Assembly: GCA_964637235.1 (NCBI GenBank)
Contig: CAZWVR010000091.1
Span: 1-9,218 of the forward strand
DNA length: 9,218 nucleotides
Source: CAZWVR01 sp964637235
Lineage (GTDB): Bacteria; Bacteroidota; Bacteroidia; Bacteroidales; S143-33
Direction: 5' to 3'
The notes under the pieces: model-generated
Told to the model about the DNA's origin: nothing
Seen by the model: only the letters and a program-made list of their open reading frames with translations
Database searches by the model: none
Program-made: the position numbers and the translations under genes
Shown here: in pieces, positions 1 through 5,611 of the stretch
Layout: every line of letters starts with the position of its first letter
Numbering within the stretch: the stretch's first letter is position 1

Positions 1-783
1 ATTATTAACTTGTTCAAAACTAATAGTTTTTCCAAACAAAATCGAAAAAGGCGTTAAAACTTTTTCCTTATCGGTAGAAGCAATAATTTTACCGTTCTGA
101 GAAATTAAAATCATTTTATTTTCTTCAATAGGATTTATTTTTTGTAATATTTTTCTAAACCTTTCTAAGCTTATATCTGCATAAATAGTACTGATAAAAT
201 ATCCATGCCTAATTATAGGCTCTACAATTGTTGTCATTAGAATTTTATCCTCTTCCCTTCCGGTATAAGTATCTGTATAAATCGGTGTTAATCCTGGTTT
301 CTTTGATATTTTATATTGATAATACAGACTTGTAATATTGTCGCCTTCTATATCCAAAGTATCTCTCTTAATTAGAATTTTGCCTTTATACCAATATGCT
401 AAAATTCTATAACGGCCATAAGGCTTTACATAAGAGCTATCAATAGCCCAAATCTCCCAGCTTCTACCTATACTAAGAAGCTGAGAATTAGAATGTAAAA
501 CATTAGTATAGATCATTTCTTCAAGCTTCTCACGCTCCTTTGAATCCAACTTAGGGAAATCCTTAATAGTTGACTTCAAAGTTTTGACTACGTTGATATC
601 ACTTTCAAGAATTGCCATAAAATATCTACTGATATTCAATGAGTTTTGGGTTAAAAAATTTCTTGTATTTTTTTTCAAAGTAAAATAAGAGTCTGAAATA
701 ATAAGCGAAATTACAATAATATATATAAATGAAGCAACTCCTAATATGGAAATTATTATTTTACGAAGCAGTTTACTTTTCAT
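1..783 (-). CDS. Membrane sensor protein with Cache-type extracytoplasmic domain, 3' end missing (partial)
   Basis: Reading leftwards from the ATG at 783 there are 261 uninterrupted codons up to the window edge, so the C-terminal part is missing. The N-terminus is short and basic (MKSKLLRK), followed by one hydrophobic membrane segment at about residues 9-30. Then comes a long extracytoplasmic region that looks like a double Cache (dCache_1-like) sensor: a helix at 40-100, a first sensor lobe with SWEIWAID (108-115) and YGRYRILAYW (122-131), and a second lobe ending in ISQNGKIIAST (227-237), the typical closing beta strands. In this architecture the missing part usually holds a second membrane helix, a HAMP domain and an output domain: histidine kinase, methyl-accepting domain, cyclase or PP2C/SpoIIE phosphatase. 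The output cannot be decided here. The Cache call rests on overall pattern and is moderately sure; the gene itself is secure. Confidence 0.8.
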   Translation of the reverse strand, partial: MKSKLLRKIIISILGVASFIYIIVISLIISDSYFTLKKNTRNFLTQNSLNISRYFMAILESDINVVKTLKSTIKDFPKLDSKEREKLEEMIYTNVLHSNSQLLSIGRSWEIWAIDSSYVKPYGRYRILAYWYKGKILIKRDTLDIEGDNITSLYYQYKISKKPGLTPIYTDTYTGREEDKILMTTIVEPIIRHGYFISTIYADISLERFRKILQKINPIEENKMILISQNGKIIASTDKEKVLTPFSILFGKTISFEQVNN

Positions 784-800
784 CGGGCTAAAATTTAAAC

Positions 801-808
801 CAAAAATA
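801..808 (-). promoter_or_regulatory. Possible -7 element of the Cache sensor gene
   Basis: On the minus strand this reads TATTTTTG, matching the Bacteroidota -7 consensus TAnnTTTG, 17 bases before the ATG at 783. Twenty bases further upstream is TTT rather than the preferred TTG, so only half of the promoter is convincing. The transcript would have a leader of only about a dozen bases. Confidence 0.35.
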
Positions 809-906
809 AGAAAATAAGTTTATAATAAAAAGGAATTTCAAGGCTAAGGTAGAAATAAATTTTTCAATAGCCAAATTAAGAGTTTTATTATAAAAAATCT
901 ATAAAC

Positions 907-937
907 AAAAAAGGCTGCCAGTGTAGCCTGACAGCCT
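907..937 (-). terminator. Intrinsic terminator of mdh
   Basis: Read on the minus strand, the RNA forms a ten-pair hairpin. AGGCUG (937-932) pairs with CAGCCU (917-912), a U.G wobble (931/918) follows, then CAG pairs with CUG around a six-base loop (927-922). The hairpin runs straight into a U tract at 912-907. It lies about 25 bases after the mdh stop codon and is oriented for mdh only; no T tract follows it on the plus strand. It separates mdh from the Cache sensor gene, which must therefore have its own promoter in 784-906. Confidence 0.88.
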
Positions 938-961
938 CAATTGCATAATTTTTTCAATACA

Positions 962-1900
962 TTAGAATAAGTGCATATCATCTAAAATATTCATAACTTT
1001 TCTTACAGCCTCGTAAGAACGTACTAAATTAGCTTTTTCTTCTTCGTTCAAGTCTATTTCAACAATTTTCTCAATGCCGTTCTTACCGAGAATAACAGGT
1101 ACACCCAAATAAACATCTTTTAGACCAAATTCACCGTCAAGATATGCACAAACTGGCAATATACGTCTTTGATCTTTTACAATAGACTCTACCATTTGAG
1201 CGATAGCATTACCGGGTGCATACCATGCCGAAGTCCCCAGAAGTTTAACGATTTCGCCACCGCCTTTCTGTGTACGTTCAATAATGGCATCAATAGTTTC
1301 TTTATCCAACAGTTGTGTAATAGGAATACCGGAAACAGTAGTATATCTTGGTAGAGGAACCATTGTGTCTCCATGTCCTCCCAAAAGTAAAGCTTGAATA
1401 TCTTTAACGCTAACATTCAATGCCTGAGCAAGAAAAGCCCTATAACGTGCAGTATCCAAAACCCCTGCCATCCCAAATACTTGATTGTGAGGTTTCTTAG
1501 AGGTTAACGATGCTGCATAAGTCATAACATCAAGAGGATTAGAAACTATCACTAAGATTGAATCTGGGGAATATTTCATAACATTTTCAACTACACCTTT
1601 AACTATTTTAGCATTTATAGAAATTAAATCATCACGACTTTGCCCAGGCTTACGTGGAACACCTGCTGTTACTACAACAACATCAGAACCCTCTACCTTG
1701 CTGTAATCATTAGTAACACCTATAAGTTTTGTATCAGAAAGACGTATCGGAGCGGCTTCCCACATATCCAATGCCTTGCCCTCTGCAAGGTTTTCTTTTA
1801 TATCAACAAGTACAACTTCATTTACTATTTCCCTTTGTGCCAACACATCAGCTGCTGTGGCACCTACATTACCTGCACCAATAATTGAAACCTTTGACAT
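962..1900 (-). CDS. mdh: Malate dehydrogenase (NAD-dependent)
   Basis: This enzyme interconverts malate and oxaloacetate with NAD in the cytoplasm, as part of the TCA cycle or its reductive branch. The 312 residues are full length for the LDH-like bacterial MDH group. The N-terminal Rossmann fold has GAGNVG at 8-13 and Asp33 at the end of the second strand, which favours NAD over NADP. The mobile loop VPRKPGQSR (81-89) carries Arg83, the residue that separates malate from lactate dehydrogenases (which have Gln there), and Arg89. Asp149 and Arg152 in the GVLDTARYR stretch and His176 in GGHGDT complete the catalytic set. The ATG at 1900 gives the expected start one strand before the nucleotide-binding motif. 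The gene is divergent from the ttcA-like gene, with 78 bp between start codons, and ends at a strong terminator. Confidence 0.97.
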   Translation of the reverse strand: MSKVSIIGAGNVGATAADVLAQREIVNEVVLVDIKENLAEGKALDMWEAAPIRLSDTKLIGVTNDYSKVEGSDVVVVTAGVPRKPGQSRDDLISINAKIVKGVVENVMKYSPDSILVIVSNPLDVMTYAASLTSKKPHNQVFGMAGVLDTARYRAFLAQALNVSVKDIQALLLGGHGDTMVPLPRYTTVSGIPITQLLDKETIDAIIERTQKGGGEIVKLLGTSAWYAPGNAIAQMVESIVKDQRRILPVCAYLDGEFGLKDVYLGVPVILGKNGIEKIVEIDLNEEEKANLVRSYEAVRKVMNILDDMHLF

Positions 1901-1910
1901 AACTTAACTT

Positions 1911-1927
1911 TTTTGGTTTTTCCAAAA
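1911..1927. repeat. Inverted repeat between divergent mdh and ttcA-like genes
   Basis: TTTTGG (1911-1916) and CCAAAA (1922-1927) are perfect six-base inverted arms around a five-T spacer. The repeat begins 11 bases from the mdh start codon and its right arm overlaps the mdh -7 element. It could be a protein-binding site. In such AT-rich DNA a short repeat of this kind can also arise by chance. Confidence 0.4.
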
Positions 1928-1940
1928 TTAACTTATTTTG
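1913..1940 (+). promoter_or_regulatory. Weak candidate promoter of the ttcA-like gene
   Basis: TTG at 1913-1915 and TATTTTG at 1934-1940 are separated by 18 bases. The second box is one base shorter than TAnnTTTG, so this is an imperfect match. It would give a leader of about 30 bases before ATG 1979 and would overlap the mdh promoter on the other strand. Confidence 0.25.
1923..1930 (-). promoter_or_regulatory. Probable -7 element of the mdh promoter
   Basis: The minus strand reads TAATTTTG, a full match to TAnnTTTG, 22 bases before the mdh ATG. No TTG is found at the preferred distance; the nearest lies 13 bases upstream and position -33 is TTT. The site overlaps the right arm of the inverted repeat at 1911-1927. 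Confidence 0.45.
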
Positions 1941-1978
1941 TTCCAATTAAAAAATGTTTTTCAATATTTCACAATATA

Positions 1979-2737
1979 ATGCTAAATACAATGGCAGCTT
2001 CTACAAAAAAAGATAAAAAAACTATTACAAAAGTACAAGGTTCAATTGATTATATAATAAAAAAATACAACCTTATATCACCTAATGACAGAATTGCTAT
2101 CGGACTATCAGGCGGAGCAGACTCATTAGTTCTACTTGAAAACTTAGCACGAATAAAAAAATATTTTTTTCCAACAATTGAACTTGTTGCAATACATATA
2201 AATTTAACAAATATACCTTACAAAACTAATAAAACTTTACTTAAAAATATCTGTAATAAGCTAAATATCAGATTATTATATATAGAGAAAGAAATTCCCT
2301 ATAACAAAGAAAAAATAAAAAATAACCCTTGTTTTATATGTTCATGGAATAGACGAAAAATTTTATATAAACAAACAAAAATAATGAAATTCAACAAATT
2401 AGCACTTGGGCATAATTTAAATGATAATGCTCAGACCTTCCTGTTAAATCTTCTTTACAATAATTCTATAAGTGCCCTACCCTATAAACTAAGAATGTTT
2501 AACGGAAGACTTGAAATAATTCGCCCATTATTAGAACTACCGGAACATATAATAAGAGAATATGCAAAAATCAAAAATTTAGAAATACCAATAAAAAAAT
2601 GTGAATACGATCAGCAAAATAAAAGAAAAGAATTAACTGAAATTCTGGATATTATGAAAAAATACGTACCTAATCCTGAAATAAAAATTTTAAAAGCATT
2701 AAAAAATATAAAATTGGAATATTTACCTACCGAATAA
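1979..2737 (+). CDS. TtcA/TilS-type PP-loop ATPase, probable tRNA 2-thiocytidine biosynthesis protein
   Basis: The protein (252 residues from the ATG at 1979) belongs to the N-type ATP pyrophosphatases that adenylate a tRNA base before sulfur or amine transfer. The PP-loop is SGGADS at 44-49. The pair Cys118-x-x-Cys121 in NPCFICSWNRRKILY, GHNLNDNAQTFLLNLLY at 144-160 and a later Cys208 (KKC) match the TtcA layout, in which three cysteines hold a [4Fe-4S] cluster used to thiolate cytidine 32 of tRNAs. TilS lacks this cysteine set. Known TtcA proteins are usually somewhat longer and have Lys in the PP-loop (SGGKDS), so the exact tRNA target is inferred. An upstream in-frame TTG at 1913 is rejected because it would place the start inside the promoter region; ATG 1991 is an alternative. 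The end overlaps the siaC-like gene by 11 bp, tail to tail. Confidence 0.85.
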   Translation: MLNTMAASTKKDKKTITKVQGSIDYIIKKYNLISPNDRIAIGLSGGADSLVLLENLARIKKYFFPTIELVAIHINLTNIPYKTNKTLLKNICNKLNIRLLYIEKEIPYNKEKIKNNPCFICSWNRRKILYKQTKIMKFNKLALGHNLNDNAQTFLLNLLYNNSISALPYKLRMFNGRLEIIRPLLELPEHIIREYAKIKNLEIPIKKCEYDQQNKRKELTEILDIMKKYVPNPEIKILKALKNIKLEYLPTE

Positions 2738-3110
2738 CTTCAAACTCAAAAGGTAAAAAAACAATTGATTTAAATTCTTTACCTTTTTCCAACATAATAT
2801 CATCGTTTTCTATATATTTCCATATAACTCTAACCTCTGTCAAATCTTTTTCATAAGCTTCTTCGAGTTTCATTAAAATTTTTGCAATCATACGGGCAGA
2901 AGCAGAATTAAAATACTCCAAATTTATAATAATAGTAGTTTTCTGCTTAGGGTCTTTTAAATATTTATCTATCCATAGCAGTAGCGGCTGATAAAAACCA
3001 ACAGCATCTTCAAGTAAAGAACGCCCTTCTATGCGCAATACTCCTGTCTCATAATTAAACTCCACCGAAGGCATAACATCATTTCCTACTATGGATAAAT
3101 TCTGCATCAT
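2727..3110 (-). CDS. SiaC-family regulatory phosphoprotein (DUF1987)
   Basis: This 127-residue protein is full length for the DUF1987/SiaC family. In Pseudomonas, SiaC is a partner-switching protein: the kinase SiaB phosphorylates it, the membrane PP2C phosphatase SiaA dephosphorylates it, and the unmodified form binds and stimulates a diguanylate cyclase. Visible family marks are MPSVEFNYETGVLRIEGRS (13-31), an amphipathic stretch FYQPLLLWIDKYL (39-51), and LEYFNSASARMIAKIL (64-79) at the head of the helix that carries the phosphosite. Where I recall Thr68 of Pseudomonas SiaC, this protein has Ser69, so serine would be the acceptor. No signal peptide or membrane helix is seen. No siaB-like or complete phosphatase gene is in the window. 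Two ATGs stand together at 3110 and 3107 and either may be used. The aminotransferase gene lies 73 bp upstream, but this gene has its own good promoter. Confidence 0.88.
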   Translation of the reverse strand: MMQNLSIVGNDVMPSVEFNYETGVLRIEGRSLLEDAVGFYQPLLLWIDKYLKDPKQKTTIIINLEYFNSASARMIAKILMKLEEAYEKDLTEVRVIWKYIENDDIMLEKGKEFKSIVFLPFEFEVIR

Positions 3111-3124
3111 TTCAGTTGTTTTTA

Positions 3125-3155
3125 CAAAAATAAATTAAATACTGATAAAATCCAA
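3125..3155 (-). promoter_or_regulatory. Promoter of the siaC-like gene
   Basis: On the minus strand TTG (3155-3153) is followed after exactly 20 bases by TATTTTTG (3132-3125), a full match to the Bacteroidota sigma-ABfr promoter. Transcription would start around 3118-3121, leaving only about ten untranslated bases before the ATG at 3110. The gene can therefore be expressed independently of the aminotransferase gene upstream. Confidence 0.7.
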
Positions 3156-3183
3156 CACAAGCGCGAATACAAAAGCAAAATAA

Positions 3184-4383
3184 TCACATCATAGTTTTAC
3201 GATATTCTTTTAAAGCCTTTTCAAGTACCATAACAGCCTTCTTTAAGTCATCAATTTTTAGGACATAAGCTATTCTTACCTCATTTTTACCTAAACCCGG
3301 AGTTGCATAAAAACCAGTAGCAGGAGCCAACATAACAGTTTGATTTTCATAACTAAAATCTTCCAATAACCAACGACAAAACTTATCACTATCATCAATT
3401 GGTAAGCGAGCTATTGTATAAAAAGCACCTTTTGGCATAGGAGTATATACACCGTCAATTTTATTTAAAGCTTCTATTAAAAAATTACGTCTATTAACAT
3501 ATTCATTATAAACTTGTTGAAAATATTCCCTTGGAGTTTTTAAAGAAGCAATTCCTAAAATCTGCCCAAAAAAAGGAGGGCTTAACCTCATTTGAGCATA
3601 TTTAAGTGCATTAGCTATAAATTCTTTATTTTTACTCACAAGATAACCAGTTCTGGTACCACATTCACTATAACGTTTAGAATTAGAATCTATCAAAATG
3701 GTATTATTTTCCACCCCTTCAAGTTGTAATACAGATACATGTTCTAATCCATCATAAACAAACTCCCGATACACCTCATCTGCAATTATATATAAATCAT
3801 ATTTCAAAGCTAAATCTCGTAATTGTTCTAATTCTTTTCGGGAGTAAAGCCCACCAGTAGGATTACTTGGATTACAAACTAAAATACCGCGAGTTTTAGG
3901 TGTTATGCGTTTTTCAAACTCCTCTATGGAAGGCAAAGCAAATCCATCCTCTATTTTTGAAGTTATAGGAACAATTTTAACATTAGCCACAGCTGCAAAA
4001 CTATTATAGTTTGTATAAAATGGCTCTGGTATAATTATCTCATCGCCTGGATCAAAAGCAGTAAGCATTGCAAAAAGAAGTGCTTCGGAACCGCCTGCCG
4101 TAATTAAAATATCAGTATAATCCACATCAATACCCACCGAAGCATAATATTCTACAAGCCCTTTACGATATTCCTCTAAACCAGCAGAATTAGTATATTC
4201 TATTACTTTGCCATCAAAATTCCTAATTGCTTCTATGGCATTCTCCGGTGTAGGAATATCCGGTTGTCCTATATTAAGATGATAAACCTTAATACCTTTT
4301 TTCTTAGCTGCTTCTGCAAAAGGTACCAATTTACGGATAGCAGAAGCTGGCATATCATATCCTCGCTTAGATAATTTAGGCAT
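3184..4383 (-). CDS. PLP-dependent class I aminotransferase (aspartate aminotransferase family)
   Basis: The enzyme transfers an amino group between an amino acid and a 2-oxo acid, probably using glutamate/2-oxoglutarate as one pair; aspartate/oxaloacetate is a likely but unproven other pair. At 399 residues it is normal for fold-type I. The N-terminal substrate loop is LNIGQPDIPTP (36-46). The PLP pocket shows GGSEAL (97-102), NPSNPTG (171-177), DEVY (202-205) and Lys236 in SNSKRYSECGTRTGYL, where Lys236 forms the Schiff base and Arg244 contacts the phosphate. Arg370 in NEVRIAY is the expected binder of the substrate carboxylate. The ATG at 4383 suits the family start; residue 11 is an alternative Met. 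The gene is monocistronic or reads on into siaC, since no hairpin terminator is seen after its stop, and it is divergent from the ATP-grasp gene. Substrate cannot be read from sequence alone. Confidence 0.92.
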   Translation of the reverse strand: MPKLSKRGYDMPASAIRKLVPFAEAAKKKGIKVYHLNIGQPDIPTPENAIEAIRNFDGKVIEYTNSAGLEEYRKGLVEYYASVGIDVDYTDILITAGGSEALLFAMLTAFDPGDEIIIPEPFYTNYNSFAAVANVKIVPITSKIEDGFALPSIEEFEKRITPKTRGILVCNPSNPTGGLYSRKELEQLRDLALKYDLYIIADEVYREFVYDGLEHVSVLQLEGVENNTILIDSNSKRYSECGTRTGYLVSKNKEFIANALKYAQMRLSPPFFGQILGIASLKTPREYFQQVYNEYVNRRNFLIEALNKIDGVYTPMPKGAFYTIARLPIDDSDKFCRWLLEDFSYENQTVMLAPATGFYATPGLGKNEVRIAYVLKIDDLKKAVMVLEKALKEYRKTMM

Positions 4384-4411
4384 AGCAATCTATTTTTAAT
4401 TTATTTCGTTG

Positions 4412-4442
4412 CAAAAATAATATTTTTTTACTTATTAACCAA
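4412..4442 (-). promoter_or_regulatory. Promoter of the aminotransferase gene
   Basis: On the minus strand TTG (4442-4440), a 20-base spacer and TATTTTTG (4419-4412) form a full Bacteroidota promoter with the same geometry as that of the siaC-like gene. The expected start of transcription is near 4406, giving a leader of about 22 bases before the ATG at 4383. Confidence 0.75.
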
Positions 4443-4461
4443 TGTAGAAAATTCCTAACCT

Positions 4462-4480
4462 TGCATAAAAATTCTATGCA
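4462..4480. promoter_or_regulatory. Candidate operator: 19-bp dyad midway between two divergent promoters
   Basis: TGCATA (4462-4467) and TATGCA (4475-4480) are perfect six-base inverted arms around a seven-base spacer. The dyad centre, 4471, lies 29 bases from the -33 box of each flanking promoter (4442 and 4500), or about 64 bases from each expected transcription start. That is a usual place for an activator or shared regulator. The ten-base TGCATAAAAA also recurs as a direct repeat at 4462-4471 and 4477-4486. The binding protein is unknown. Confidence 0.5.
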
Positions 4481-4499
4481 TAAAAAGCTTAATTAAAAA

Positions 4500-4530
4500 T
4501 TATTTACTTAAAAAAATATTCTTATCTTTG
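4500..4530 (+). promoter_or_regulatory. Promoter of the ATP-grasp gene
   Basis: TATCTTTG at 4523-4530 is the commonest form of the Bacteroidota -7 box. Twenty bases upstream lies TTA (4500-4502), one base off the preferred TTG. Transcription is expected near 4535, so the in-frame TTG at 4528 cannot be a start codon; the GTG at 4567 gives a leader of about 30 bases. Confidence 0.65.
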
Positions 4531-4566
4531 GCAAGATTTTTGGCTGGTAAGTTAAAATTTTTCATT

Positions 4567-5532
4567 GTGATTAAACGCATTCTTATTTTAGAAGCTCATA
4601 AAGATCAGGCGAGAACAATTGCCGAATTCTTGAAAAAAGACAAAAATTATTCTATTGACTATGAAACCGCTGATTATAGAAATGATTACAATGGCTATGA
4701 TATTGTCATACCTACAAGTGCAAATAGTACATACAAATATGTAAAACAACATGGAGATATACAATTAGGGCAAATTTTATATTCTCATAAAAATTTAATA
4801 ACCTTTGACAAAATAAAAACTCTGGAAATAGTAAAAAATATAGGAATACCTATACCTGCAACATATACACGAAAAGAAGATCTAAACTTCTTTCCAATAT
4901 TTTATAAATCACTCAGGGAAGAAGGATATGCAAGACGAGGCATAATAAAAACCCCAGATGAACTTGCTAATTTCAGATATACAGACGTTTTTTTTCAAGA
5001 ATTTATATGGACAAAAGGCACATATTCCGTTGCATTTCTTGCAGACAGAGGAAAAATGCTTCACCATTTTAGCCAAAAAGAAATATTAAGTTATCCTTAC
5101 CACGGCGGCTCTGGCGTAGTATTACAAAAATTCAACGACCCTCGTCTTAAAATTCATACTAAAAATATCATTAAAGCACTTAATTATTCTGGCTGGGGGC
5201 TTATAGAATATAAATACTGCCGAAGACGCCGAGATTACGTCTTTATGGAAGTAAATGCTAAATTCTGGGCTTCACTGAAATTCGCCTTCCTAAATGAACC
5301 CGCTTTTATGAAATTACTATTTAATATAGATATGAAAAAACGAAACATAAAAAACTGCATCTATTTAGACAGGCTTATTCTTTCCGACTGGCCAGAAATT
5401 AAAATAGGACTACCCTATCTCTTTAAAGCAAAATGGATTAAAAGTCAACCTATTATAGAAACAATAAAAAAGCGTATTACAGGCCGCCATAGAATTGAAC
5501 AACCTAATATAAAACTACTGCCAATAATCTAA
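4567..5532 (+). CDS. ATP-grasp domain protein, carboxylate-amine ligase-like, substrate unknown
   Basis: ATP-grasp enzymes use ATP to make an acyl phosphate and join it to an amine or other nucleophile. From the GTG at 4567 the protein has 321 residues and starts with a beta strand, MIKRILILEAHKDQA, as family members do. It shows an N-terminal domain (1-75) with IVIPTSANSTY (47-57); a central ATP-binding part with DKIKTLEIVKNIGIPIPATY (81-100), Lys114 and VFFQEFI (141-147); and a C-terminal part with GGSGVVLQ (180-187), GLIEYK (211-216) and MEVNAKFWASL (227-237). Glu214, Glu228 and Asn230 fit the magnesium ligands; Lys232 stands where Arg is usual. It most resembles the uncharacterised COG3919-type ATP-grasp proteins, often found with peptide or cell-surface genes, and I cannot name a substrate. 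GTG is chosen because the only upstream in-frame start lies inside the promoter and no ATG exists nearby. A 79-bp gap separates it from the BatA-like gene. Confidence 0.82.
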   Translation: MIKRILILEAHKDQARTIAEFLKKDKNYSIDYETADYRNDYNGYDIVIPTSANSTYKYVKQHGDIQLGQILYSHKNLITFDKIKTLEIVKNIGIPIPATYTRKEDLNFFPIFYKSLREEGYARRGIIKTPDELANFRYTDVFFQEFIWTKGTYSVAFLADRGKMLHHFSQKEILSYPYHGGSGVVLQKFNDPRLKIHTKNIIKALNYSGWGLIEYKYCRRRRDYVFMEVNAKFWASLKFAFLNEPAFMKLLFNIDMKKRNIKNCIYLDRLILSDWPEIKIGLPYLFKAKWIKSQPIIETIKKRITGRHRIEQPNIKLLPII

Positions 5533-5537
5533 ATGTC

Positions 5538-5568
5538 TTAACTATCAGAGACAAAGATGATACCTTTT
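5538..5568 (+). promoter_or_regulatory. Very weak candidate promoter before the BatA-like gene
   Basis: TTA (5538-5540), 20 bases, then TACCTTTT (5561-5568) has the promoter spacing seen elsewhere in the window, but the last base of the -7 box is T instead of G. No convincing terminator follows the ATP-grasp gene, so read-through from its promoter is an equally good explanation. Confidence 0.2.
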
Positions 5569-5611
5569 TTTACAATAAAAAATCATTTATAACTTAGCAC
5601 AAAAAAATCAA

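Noticed and set aside
1169..1888. Open frames on the plus strand and in another minus frame inside mdh
   Set aside because: They lie wholly within a well-supported malate dehydrogenase gene, have low-complexity protein sequences and no promoter or family features.
1913..1978. TTG at 1913 as the start of the ttcA-like gene
   Set aside because: The added 22 residues are encoded by the divergent promoter region and do not resemble the family; ATG 1979 is better.
5543..5562. Inverted repeat TATCA...TGATA followed by a T run after the ATP-grasp gene
   Set aside because: The stem has only five mostly A-T pairs around a ten-base loop, too weak for an intrinsic terminator.
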